A stretch of 64,000 nucleotides of DNA from Diphasiastrum complanatum (taxonomy: Eukaryota; Streptophyta; Lycopodiopsida; Lycopodiales; Lycopodiaceae). The notes under the pieces are model-generated. The model ran no database searches. It was not told where the DNA came from and saw only the letters and a program-made list of their open reading frames with translations. Shown in pieces: positions 33,330-44,639 of the stretch. Made by a program: the position numbers and the translations under genes. The DNA is taken from NCBI GenBank assembly GCA_029204225.1, contig CM055092.1, positions 101,086,433-101,150,432 of the forward strand. Reading direction: 5' to 3'. Each line of letters opens with the position of its first letter. Positions within the stretch are counted from its first letter, which is position 1.

Positions 33330-36300
33330 GGGTTAGGGAGTGCCCCGGGGCCCCATCCACACCATCTTCGGATTGGAGTATGGAACTGCGATGGTATACA
33401 CTCATCTTCCATAGCTGGCGACCTGATTGATTTCATCACTGGCAAAGATTTATTGTTTTTTATGGAGACTCGCGAGAGTCAAGAGAGAGGATTACCTATT
33501 TTTCCAGGATACAGATGGGATTCCGTATTCAAACTTGAGACTAGATCAGCTAGTGGTCGTGGATCCGAAGGGGTTGCATCCCTATACAGAGAGTCTCTTC
33601 ACCCGAGTTCATCAAACACGACGTGCATGCACACTATATCTGGATTCGTATTGTTGGACAGGACATTGGTTTGGACAGGGACCTCTTCGTGGCGGCTTGT
33701 TACTTTCCTCCAGAGTCTTCATCCTTTGCAGAGGGCATAGGTTCACCATACCTTGATTTGTCACCTGATATTATCAGATTCGCAGAGCGAGGGCATATTT
33801 TTCTCACTGGGGATTTTAATGCTTGAACCTCCTCACGACAGTCAGAGTTTTATGACATCACCGACCAGCTCCGCATTCATGCTCTCGACAACGACGAGAT
33901 GGGAGTTACTAGGGTTTCAGAGGACAGCTTGGGACCTATTACCCCCTACGCTGAGCATTTATTGCAATTTGGAGAGGCACATGAGTTAGCCATTTACAAT
34001 GGCCTAACTTGCTGGCCAGATTTCGACAGTTATACTTGTCATCCTCGCAGTGGTGAACATAGTGTTGTGGACTATCTCATGGGATCACCATCCTCCATAC
34101 CTCTCATCTCTGATTTTCACATCTCTCCCACCACTCTCTCTGATCACTCCTTTCTCTCCTTCTCTATCGGTCTCCTCCCACCTCCTCAGCTATCCTCACA
34201 TCCCTTGCTTACCCGTGCACCCAGGTATACATTCAGCTCTCTATATGTACCAGTCTACCAGGAATTTCTTACCTCCCTACTCCATTCGTTTTCGGCATGA
34301 TAGTACACTCGAGACTCAAGCAGCTTTCCTTAGCACCTCTCTAGCTTTTCCATCTAAGGCCCATAAAGGCAAACACACACGTCCTTCATCGCTACGCCCT
34401 CCACACCCTCCATGGTATGATACCGAATGTCGCTCTCTTCATCATCTTGTCACCCATGCCCGCATTCATGAACCTCACCTCCTTCGCTCCGCTCGACGCT
34501 CTTACCATCGCACACTCCGCCGGAAAAAGAGTGCTTATGATGACTCTGAAGGAAAACGTCTTGTTGACCTTCTCTTCAGTTCCTCTTCAGGCACCTTTTG
34601 GCGTGAGTTTATACCTCGTGATCCACCACCTCTCCTGGAAGACCTTCGCATATGGACCGACTATGCTACCAGCCTATATACCATACCTACTGACGCACCC
34701 ATCTCTATCTCCCCACGTCCCTCTGAGTTCACCTTCTTCACCGCTGACATGGTACTCGCGGCCATCAAGAAAATGAAATCCTATAAAGCAAGAGACATTG
34801 AAGACCTTGATTTTGAACTCCTAATCCATGCTACCGACCTCCTTGCTCCGACACTAGCCACTCTCCTCAATTCTGCCCTGGCTTCCCTTCATCCTAGTGC
34901 ACCAACATCATCCATCCTATCCATAAAAATGGTGATCCCATGATTCCTGGTAACTACCGCACTATCATGATCGGGCATGTCCTCACCATACTCCAGTTTG
35001 TAGTAAGTTCAGAGGCGAAATCCAGGAGATTATATGCATTGGGACAGGCAGGTTTCCGAGCTCATTACTCTACCACTGACCATATTTTCACACTTCGAGC
35101 TTTGATTGAGGAAGCTAAGCACAGGAAAGAAAAGGTTTACTGTTGTTTTGTGGACTTCAGGAAAGCCTTTGATTTTGTACCACTCCCTACTCATTCAGAG
35201 ACTTCGGGACCTTGGTTTCTCCACAGATATTGTTCTGGCAGTGATGGCTCTTTATGAGAAGGTCTTGGGATGTTTCCGACAAGGTAGTGGTATCTCTGAT
35301 CACATTTGGAGCACCATTGAGGTGAAACGGGGATGCTCTCTTTCGCCGGTTCTTTTTGGATTGTACATTGATGAGTTAGAGCGAGCCATCTCGCAGTGTG
35401 GAGGAGCTGGATGTAGACTTGGCACCATCTTGATTGCTATTCTCTTGTATGCGGATGATGTGGTACTAGTATCCCCGACCATAGAGGGATTATAGAGGCA
35501 GCTGGATTGTTTATAGGGATTCTGTACCAGATGGGGATTGGGGGTGAACACTGTGAAGACCAAGGTTATGGTCTTCAACACTTCTAGAGCCTTCATGCAA
35601 TGCCAGGAGCTCACGCTAGATGGACGTGCTTTAGAGGTAGTTTCCTCGTATACCTATCTGGGGATACTCTTTTCTGGTCCTACTTTCAGCATGCGGCAGG
35701 CAGCCACCACTCGACTTAGGAAGGATCATTCCTCCCTTGTTCAGCTTGAGCGCATCTGATTCAGGAAGTCCATCCGAGATGCTCGCAGTTAGTGCAGACT
35801 TTTTGACACTATTGTCACCCCCACAACCTTGTATGCAGCAGAGACATGGTGTACCGGTCTTCCATCATCACACTGTGCCAGCATTTCACGATTATAGACC
35901 ACCATGCTAGCTCGTATGATTCGAGCGAAGCCCTCGGTTCCACACGAGATTCTTCTTGCAGAGTTTGTCGTTCCACCCATTTAGATAGCTGCAGCTTTCC
36001 AGCTCATTGCATATATTCAGAGAGTTCAGGATCTACCAGATACGAGATATACTCCTCACACTCCCTTCATGATCAGGGCTACCGACTGTCGTGGTTCTCG
36101 CAGGCATCCCATTTCCTCCTTGATTCATTTGGCATCTCCATTATAGAGCTCCCGTCAGGTACCCATCAGTGCAGGGTTCCCAGTTTTACCACACTATTTG
36201 GACTCGGGATTATCACACGGCCTCAGATTTACATTGGGATAGCTCCGCGTATCATCACATCAGTTGGCTATTGAGACGGGGAGATTCCAGGGTACCCCGA

Positions 36301-36826
36301 GAGAGGAGCGGATTTGTTAGTTATGTTCCTTGGATGAGGTGGAGTTAGAGGAGAACTTTATCTTTAGGTGCCCGGTGTATTACGAGATCAGAGGGAGATA
36401 CCACTGTCTGTTTCGTGCCACGCCTGTCAACCTACGATCCCTCCTAGCCTATGAGGACTCCCGATGCACCGCACTCATGATACGAGAGATGTTTATTCTA
36501 CACAGGACCTGTGTCAGCAAATAGCTCAACGGAGTCATGTTTCTCAGCTGCAGATCACTTCTTTCTTCTCCAGGAGAAGAGGACGAGACCTAGTATCTTA
36601 TGATGATGAGGATGATGACGACTTACATGCCCACAGAGATCAGAGACAATGTCCCACTCATACTCATGTTGCTGCACGAGCTACCCGACCTATCATGAGA
36701 AGACCTCATCTTCATCTTCCTAGACGACGTCATCGACCACCAACAGTCCATGCTGCAGCCCGTATTACACCCTTTTATAGCATCAATGGTACAGGATTGG
36801 ATGATAGTGTCATACTGTACTCATGA
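33330..36826 (+). pseudogene. LINE copy C, ORF2 (endonuclease, RT, finger, tail; broken)
   Basis: Nearly complete ORF2 of subfamily LINE-I. Endonuclease: IGVWNCDGI, FFMETRES, GDFNA followed by a TGA where Arg is expected (a C-to-T change), HPRSGEHSVVDYLMGS and LSDHS. RT: NYRTIMIGHV, QAGFRAHYSTTDH, YCCFVDFRKAFD and the catalytic YADDV (about 35449). A finger remnant (CQLCSLDEVELEENF, with the His replaced by Asn) is followed by the PIP-like QLQITSFF (36545-36568) and the terminal RITPFYS. About six frameshifts or stops are present. Confidence 0.92.
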
Positions 36827-37040
36827 CTTTTAGCAGTATATATACTCCCACATGTTCCATATATCACCGCATCTTTTTCAGTTTCCATTTCAGTTCATAG
36901 CAGTTAGATTTGTTATTTCTGTTATAGCCTTGGAGACGTTTCATACGCTCCTACGATTACCACATACTTGACATGTACATTTACTAGTCTTATATGCCTT
37001 TTGGCATGGAAAAGACATTAATAAAGCTTTCTTTCTTCTT

Positions 37041-37043
<3 letters not shown>
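36827..37043 (+). other. LINE-I 3' UTR with two hairpins
   Basis: It contains GGAG-A-CGT/ACG-CTCC (36932-36951, bulged A) and ATGCC-TTTT-GGCAT (36994-37007). Then GACATTAATAAAG leads into a CTTTCTTTCTTC ramp and the TC tract. These hairpins recur in other copies with paired changes. Confidence 0.75.

Positions 37044-37097
<54 letters not shown>
37044..37097 (+). repeat. (TC)n tail of LINE copy C
   Basis: A run of about 54 bp that directly follows the LINE 3' end. The next LINE-derived unit begins at 37098 without a gap. Confidence 0.95.
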
Positions 37098-37099
<2 letters not shown>

Positions 37100-37213
37100 G
37101 TCAATTCCATGTCTTCACACCAATTTGGTCGGTCTTAGGGGACCCCACGAGAGGATAGGATCTGCCACTTATGTTCCCTAGCTGTTGTGGAAGCACTTTA
37201 TCTTCATGTCCCT

Positions 37214-38345
<1,132 letters not shown>

Positions 38346-38703
38346 TGTAATAGATCCTAACACCACAGTAGGGCAAACACTAACTGATCCACCCAACCTT
38401 GCCTACTCCCTGATATAGAGTAAGCCCCTCCTAGCCCAGTGTGAGGACTGGTAGCATGCCATTGCCAAGTCTCGGCCACGTGGCACTGACGTGGCCGACT
38501 GCACGTCGGGACCCAACTGGGGGCCCTATCCTGCTGACAGGGTCCCTAGGCTGTGTTAGGCCCGCCATGGCTATGGACCGTGCTGGGGCACACTACTCAC
38601 ACTGTCTTGCCCTGTTGGTCATGTACACTGGACACGACCCTGACTGTGGTATCTGACCTACCTGTGTTCCCTAGGGTTCGGCACTGGTTACGAGCTCGTA
38701 ACA

Positions 38704-38719
38704 CTCCCTCCCCCTTAAG
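38704..38719 (-). promoter_or_regulatory. Polypurine tract of GQ element
   Basis: The minus strand reads AAGGGGGAGGGAG immediately before the 3' LTR; it is identical in the other GQ copies. Confidence 0.85.
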
Positions 38720-40850
38720 AACCGTCTTGGTCCTCTAAGACAAAGTCTGGAAAAATCTTGCGAAGGACGCTGCCTCTTTCCCAAGTGGCATTCTCAACAG
38801 GCTGATCATTCCACTTAACCAGATATTCTCGGTATAGAGTATGACGAGTCTGCGTCTCTCTACTATCAAGAATTTCCTCTGGTTCATGTGGAGGTTGTTG
38901 AGGATCCAATGGGAGAACTAGAACACTGTCCCCTACCAGATTATCTGATCTGGTTAAGGCTTTTCGTAACTGACTTACATGAAAGACTGGAAAAACCTTA
39001 CTGCTGTGTGGGAGTTCTAGTTCATAGGTGACCTCGCCTAGTCTCCTACTGATGGTAAAGGGACCACAATACCTTAGAGACAACTTAGCACACACTCCTG
39101 ATTTGAGGGCTTTAGAGTCAACTGGGACTCTCAAGTAGACTTTCTCACCAGTGGAGAACTGCACATCCCGTCTGTGTGGATCTGCATAATGCCTGGCTCG
39201 ATCCTGGGATTGTCTAATGCTATGCTTAGCATGTTCTATCATCTGGTTTAGGTCTTCTAAAAAGTTTCTGGCTGCTTCAACTTTTTCTTGTCTAAACCCT
39301 ACAGCTGTGGGTGAGCGTGGCTGAAAACCGTACATCAGCATAAATGGGCTGTATCCCGTAGCTGAATGTTTGGTACTGTTGTAAGCAAACTCTAATATTG
39401 AGAGATACTCCTCCCAATTAGTCTGCCTCTTGCTGACGTATGCACGAAGCATATCCTCCAGCACTTGATTTACCCTTTCTGTTTGACCGTCCGTCTGTGG
39501 ATGGTCGGTGGTACTCATATTAAATTTAGTATGGAGATGATGGAATACTACCCTCCAAAAATTTCCAGTAAACTTACTGTCCCGGTCGCTGACTATGCCG
39601 GAAGGTAGACCGTACAATTTAAATAGCCCATCTACAAACAACCTTGCTAACTCTGGAGCTCTAACGGTTGTTTTCGTCGGAATAAAATGAGCCATTTTGG
39701 TCAGACGGTCAACTATGACCCATATAGCGTCATTACCCTTTTGGGTTTTAGGCAGGCCTACTATAAAATCCATGGAGATACTCTCCCATTTACCAGCTGG
39801 TATTTCTAAGGGATGCAACAACCCTCCTGCCTTTAAACGCTCTGCTTTATTTACTTGACATTTCTGGCAACTGGTTACATACTGGTGGACATCCTTTTTC
39901 ATACTGGGCCAGAAAAATTGCCTACGAAGAAGCTCATAGGTCTTCTGTATGCCTGGGTGTCCCGCGCTAGGATTGTCATGACATTCATATAGGACCTGCT
40001 GCCTATAATCCTCTGAATTGGGGACACATACTCTATCTCTATAGAGCAAGTACTCATCCTGAATGGAATACCAGTTCCATTTGAATCCTTGAGTCAACTG
40101 ACCCTCAACCACAGGGGTTTGCTTGGGTAATACAGGCTTAGAATCCTCAACGTCATCTGACGACGTATACTCGGACTCATCATCATCCTCAGCGGAAGCT
40201 GCCGTATTCTTGGATGAACTGGCACCAGCCCCGGGAACTGGTTCTGGAGTCTGTAACTGTCTGTTCTGGACTGAGTTCCAGATAATAGAGAAGAATGCAT
40301 CATGCTGGCATTTCCCTCTCAAGGACTCGAGTAACTCATTACGAATCTGAGTAAAACTCAGCTCGTTTATCATAGGCATTCTGCTAAGGGCATCTGCTAC
40401 TGTATTGAATTTTCCACGCCTATATCTGATAGACATGTCAAACTCTTGCATCAACTCTGCCCAACGAGCTTTCCGACCTCTAAGCTCAGGTTGATTGCAA
40501 AGGTATCTGAGACTCTCATGGTCTGTCAGGACCTCAAAGTTGGCACCATACAAATAATGCCTCCAAGTCTTAAGGGCATGGACTATAGAAAAGAGTTCCT
40601 TTTCATAGGCACTGTACCTAGTCTGAGCTGGCTCGAGTTTTTTACTCTCGAACGCAACTGGTCGTCATCCCTGAGTTAGCACAGCGCCTACTGCAAAGTC
40701 GCTAGCATCTGTTTCGACCACAAATGGCTGATTGGGGTCGACGACTTTTTAGACTGGTGCTGTAGCTAAGGCTGTTTTGAGAGCATCAAAGCTCTCCTGT
40801 TGTGCAGACTCCCAAATGAACTCCTTTCTGGTACCCCTGAATACCAAGAT
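38715..40850 (-). pseudogene. GQ pol: partial RNase H and full integrase
   Basis: The minus-strand frame is open for 612 codons (38715-40553), with a recognisable upstream extension to about 40850 broken by two stops. RNase H: FVVETDASDFAVG, AFESKKLEPAQTRYSAYEKE and VLTDHESLRYL. Integrase: zinc-binding HDNPSAGHPGIQKTY with CQKCQV; core with SMDFIVGLP, SDRDSKFTGNFW and GQTERVNQVLEDM supplying the D, D and E residues. A GPY-like module and a chromodomain-like tail (YLVKWNDQPVENATWE) follow, ending LEDQDGS. An acidic linker (DDDESEYTSSDDVEDS) lies between RNase H and integrase. Confidence 0.93.
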
Positions 40851-42303
40851 TTAACTTACTTACCATAGTTTCCCATATTTTTTTATCTTCACCCTTAGCT
40901 AATGAAACTATGTACCTATGCTGACTAGGTACTTCTGGTAGTTTAAGCTTTTTAACCAGGGTGTGGTTGATGAAATTATGGGTTGCCCCATCATCAACCA
41001 TGACTCTTACCAACTGGTTACCAACTTTCCCATGCATACGTACTAGGTCATGCGGCCCAAAACTGAAGGGTCTTGCTAGCATTGCAGAGGTCAGCTGGCA
41101 ACAGTGTTCATGATCTTCATGATACACTTTGATCTCGGAAGCTGCCGAGTCACTGGGGAAACATACAGTCTGAACAAGATGAACTTGTTTTTTATCTTTC
41201 TTATCTTTTTTAGTGAAAGGCCCCTTGGGACACTGTCTGACTGTGTGTCCCTTGCCCATACACACAAAGCACAAACGTTCTTGTTTGGCTTTCTCAAAAT
41301 CATCTGGTTTTAAGGGCTGTATGAGTGAAGGGCGTTTCTGAGGAGCTTCACCTTTAAATTTATCTTCTTTCTTTCTTTTTAAAAATTTCTTTTTAAATTG
41401 AAAGTCTTTCTGAGGAAGCTGCTCAGAAAGTGGTTGCTGTCTCGCTCTCTTCCTACCCACTGAATCATCATAGATTTGAGCATATCTGAGAGCTTGCTCA
41501 AGGGTAGTAGGCGAGTTTCTCTGGACCTCTACTTTATATTCATCTTTGAGGCCACGGACAAATCCCCTGATTTTTTGATAGTCATCCATATTTTTAATCT
41601 TTAAAATTGCTTCTCGATACTGCGAGATATATTGGATGAGGGATTTATCCATTACTGTTCTTTCCCAGGCTTCCTAGGCTCTATCCAGTTCATTCTCTGG
41701 TAGAAATTCTCTTAGGAAAGCTTCTTCAAAAGCTTTCCATGACCGGGGAGTCTGCCCAGTCTCCTGGAGATTTAACCACCACTTATAGGCCATGGGCCCT
41801 AAGGAAAGACTGGCCTCAATTGCTTGCAAATGGTCAGGGGTCTGTTTAAGAGCATGAATGTTCTTCCATTTGCTGAGGAAGGTTTGTAGAATATCTGCAT
41901 TTCTATCCTTCTCTTCCCCATTAAAAGTAGGAGGCTTTAAATCTTTAAAAACACTGGGGTGAGACCGTAAAGTCTCACCCGAAACTGATGGAAGTGGAGA
42001 AGGGGATAACTGAGAAGTGGAGGGAAGGCTTCCTTTCGCGGAACTCAAAATCAAGTTTTTGAGTTCAGCGAACGAGTCGTCCACACTGGACTTGAAATTG
42101 GCTAATGCCAACTTCAGTTCATCCACTTCTATTACCAATTGGAGGAACTGCTCCTTGGTAACCAGTTCGTCGAGTTCTTCGGCGAACTGTTCCTGTTCTT
42201 CTACTTCCATGGGTTCCTTCCCTTTTCTGTAAGCCAAGGCTTTTGTTTCAAGTTCGTCGAAGCCTCTCTCTGAGGGTTGATCAGGTCCCTGAGGAGTGGT
42301 CAT
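40786..42303 (-). pseudogene. GQ gag and protease, with in-frame TAG
   Basis: Gag starts MTTPQGPDQPSERGF at 42303. An N-terminal acidic helix (EEQEQFAEELDELV) is followed by the retrotrans_gag core (KWKNIHALKQTPDHLQAIEA, WWLNLQE). A TAG at 41674-41676 interrupts the frame, and the same frame continues from MDKSLIQYISQYREAIL. After a lysine-rich stretch come the zinc knuckle CFVCMGKGHTVRQC (about 41240-41280) and a protease active site (VMVDDGATHNFI, DDG rather than the usual DSG/DTG). Past KLNLGIQGY the frame jumps to RNase H-proximal sequence. Confidence 0.92.
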
Positions 42304-43090
42304 CTTCGGAACTGAAAGAGAGCTACCTTCACTTCTGAAGGAAAAAAAGTCTAAAAGACTAATTTACAACTGTACATGGAGGGAAAGAAAACTTAGCTCT
42401 TTCTGAGAACTGTACTTCCACAGAGAGAATCAAGAAAAGCCCTTTCAGCTCTTCCTCCACTGCTTTCAGATCTGCTGTCCGGAAAAATCAGAGATCAAGG
42501 TACCAAGAAAAAGAAACAAACTTCTGATCGTCTTGGCCCCTTCCCTCGCTGTCTGAGGTGTATACCTTTTGCTCCAAAATTCCCGTTTTAGGACCCAAAA
42601 ACAGTTGCAAACTTGTGGTTTCTGCCAAAGACCTTCCTCGCTGCCTGACCAGGAGTGTTGCTACTTGGTTTTGCTTACTTTGAGACCCAAAATCCCTCTC
42701 AAAATCTGATTTTCTAGCAACACCTTCAGCGCTGGACCTGCACCCAAGATTCTGTCTCAGATCTGCTCCAAATTCCAGAAAATTTCACTCCAAATTCGAA
42801 GTTTCCACCCAATTTGGCAGCGCTGGACCTGCTCCACGTTTTCTATTTAAAATGTGCTCAAAAATCCACAATTGATACATAAAAATCAAGGGTAAATCCC
42901 TGATTTTTCAGCGCTGAGCCTCTACAAGGGATTGTGCCTCAAACAACTGTAAATTCCCAGCAAATTTCAAGGATTTGAAAGCTGTTCCCACAGCGATTTT
43001 CCTCCTCAATTCTTTCCTGAGAATCTGAGAAATCTTTCCTATCTTCTGATAGCTTTCTCTACTACTGTCCTGAACTCCCTAGGATGGAGA
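42304..43090 (-). other. GQ untranslated leader
   Basis: It lies between primer-binding site and gag and has no coding potential on the element strand. It contains repeated phrases such as CAGCGCTGGACCTGC and AAAATCTGA. Confidence 0.7.
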
Positions 43091-43092
43091 TA

Positions 43093-43104
43093 GCTCTGAT
43101 ACCA
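43093..43104 (-). promoter_or_regulatory. Primer-binding site of GQ element
   Basis: The minus strand reads TGGTATCAGAGC, one base after the LTR end ATTACA. Confidence 0.92.
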
Positions 43105-43463
43105 GTGTAATAGATCCTAACACCACAGTAGGGCAAACACTAACTGATCCACCCAACCTTGCCTACTCCCTGATATAGAGTAAGCCCCTCCTAGCCCAGT
43201 GTGAGGACTGGTAGCATGCTACTGCCAAGTGTCGGCCACGTGGGACTGACGTGGCCGACTGCACGTCGGGACCCAACTGGGGGCCCTATCCTGCTGACAG
43301 GGTCCCTAGGCTGTGTTAGGCCCGCCATGGCTATGAACCGTGCTGGGGCACACTACTCACACTGTCTTGCCCTGTTGGTCATGTACACTGGACACGACCC
43401 TGACTGTGGTATCTGACCTATCTGTGTTCCCTAGGGTTCGGCACTGGTTACGAGCTCGTAACA

Positions 43464-43592
43464 GCTTGTCTGAGCTCTGGACATCTGAGCGGACATCTGG
43501 GGAGCGCACTTTTGTGGAACGGACATCTGGGAAAGCGAACCTCTCTCTTTCTCACACCTGAAGCTGTCTATCAACTGACATTCCCTGGAGCG
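43464..43592 (+). other. LINE copy D 5' UTR, second part
   Basis: It continues from 38345 after the GQ insertion (GCTTGTCTGAGC). It has GACATCTGAGCGGACATCTG-type direct repeats and a CTCTCTCTTTCTC stretch. The first good ATG (GCGATGGCT) opens ORF1 at 43593. Confidence 0.75.
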
Positions 43593-44588
43593 ATGGCTCC
43601 ACGCAACAAACGAGGGGGAGGTAACTCCCCCCACTCTCCACCATGCCCTACTTTGGGAGACCCAGAAAACACCCCCGTGTCCCTCACATCTGAGTTTTTG
43701 GTACCTGCTCCTGCCATCGTACCTGTTTTAAGTGTATCCACCGCATCCACTTCTGATCTGTCCACCGCATCTGCATCGGCATCCAAGACGGATGCTCGCC
43801 CTGCTGTCGAAACATTTGCAGTTAATCAATTGCCCACAGTCGATTATACCCCCTCCAAACCTACTGAAGGCCTCTTTGCTTTTGACATCAGCTTTATTCG
43901 ACAAGAAATCATCGGACTCAAAAGACAATTACACTCTTTTGCGATTGAGAACGGCAAGCTGATTTTGGATCTCTGTGGGGTTAAAAAGCGAATGGAGCAG
44001 CTTGAACAAGAAAATGTATATCTTAAGCAACGGATTGCGGAACATATCCCTCAAAAGAATATATTGGAGACGTCGAACAAAATATCCAGCCTTGAGAAAC
44101 AAGTGGAAGAAACGAAGACATGGGCAGCGCGTCTCAAAAACGATGGTAAGGTCGGATCTTCAAGCTCGGTTCAACATGCAGTTATGAATTCTACACTAGA
44201 AGATGTCTTCTCCGAGCAAGAAAGAAGGGCTAAAAAAGCCTTTAATATCCGGGTTAGGGGGATTCCCGATGGGAATAAGCCCATTGAAGAGGCAAAAGAC
44301 CTCCTTTTAACTAAGCTCACACACACCACGGATGGATTTGATACAGCTTGGAGAAGTAAGTTTGACATTAATGTCTTGTTTATCAAGTTTCGCTCTATGA
44401 ACAGCCGCAACGCAACTTTACGCCTTAGAGCCAAATTGAAAGGGACTTTTATTTTTATGGATGATGACCTTACTACACACACACAATGGCAAGCCAGGAA
44501 ACAAATTATCCAGGATGCAAATGCAAGAAATCAGCGGGTGGTTTTCATTGAAGGCAAACCAAATTTTCTTGATAAAATTTCTCAATAG
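43593..44588 (+). CDS. LINE copy D ORF1 protein, coiled coil plus RRM (L1 ORF1p-like)
   Basis: Intact 331-codon frame starting MAPRNKRGGG. The open frame extends upstream, but this ATG has the better context (GCGATGGCT) and fits the basic N-terminus. Residues 10-100 are low-complexity Ser/Thr/Pro. About 105-180 is a heptad-rich coiled coil (MEQLEQENVYLKQRI, ISSLEKQVEE). About 210-290 is an RRM-like domain starting RRAKKAFNIRVRGIP, and the last 50 residues form a C-terminal domain (QWQARKQIIQDANARNQRVV). The order and local motifs match vertebrate L1 ORF1p, a trimeric RNA-binding chaperone that coats LINE RNA. There is no CCHC knuckle. ORF2 follows closely, so the LINE is bicistronic. Confidence 0.85.
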   Translation: MAPRNKRGGGNSPHSPPCPTLGDPENTPVSLTSEFLVPAPAIVPVLSVSTASTSDLSTASASASKTDARPAVETFAVNQLPTVDYTPSKPTEGLFAFDISFIRQEIIGLKRQLHSFAIENGKLILDLCGVKKRMEQLEQENVYLKQRIAEHIPQKNILETSNKISSLEKQVEETKTWAARLKNDGKVGSSSSVQHAVMNSTLEDVFSEQERRAKKAFNIRVRGIPDGNKPIEEAKDLLLTKLTHTTDGFDTAWRSKFDINVLFIKFRSMNSRNATLRLRAKLKGTFIFMDDDLTTHTQWQARKQIIQDANARNQRVVFIEGKPNFLDKISQ

Positions 44589-44639
44589 GGATTTGGGGCT
44601 CTTGGGCAAAGGAGCAGCCCAAGATCCCCTCAGCCTTTA

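Larger units (their letters stand above)
38346..43463 (-). mobile_element. GQ gypsy element, both LTRs and TSD, RT deleted (5118 bp)
   Basis: The LTRs at 38346-38703 and 43106-43463 are both 358 bp and differ at about six positions by eye. The target duplication is GCTTG (38341-38345 and 43464-43468). On the minus strand the order is LTR, primer-binding site, leader, gag, protease, partial RNase H, integrase with chromodomain-like tail, polypurine tract, LTR. The RT palm is missing between protease and RNase H, so the element could move only with help. It is inserted in the 5' UTR of LINE copy D. Confidence 0.96.

Noticed and set aside
38715-40553. 612-codon frame as a possible host gene
   Set aside because: It carries RNase H and integrase motifs and sits between LTR, polypurine tract and gag; it is retrotransposon pol.
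43512-43592. Upstream 27-codon extension of LINE ORF1
   Set aside because: The ATG at 43593 has a better context and a typical basic start; the extension overlaps the 5' UTR repeats.
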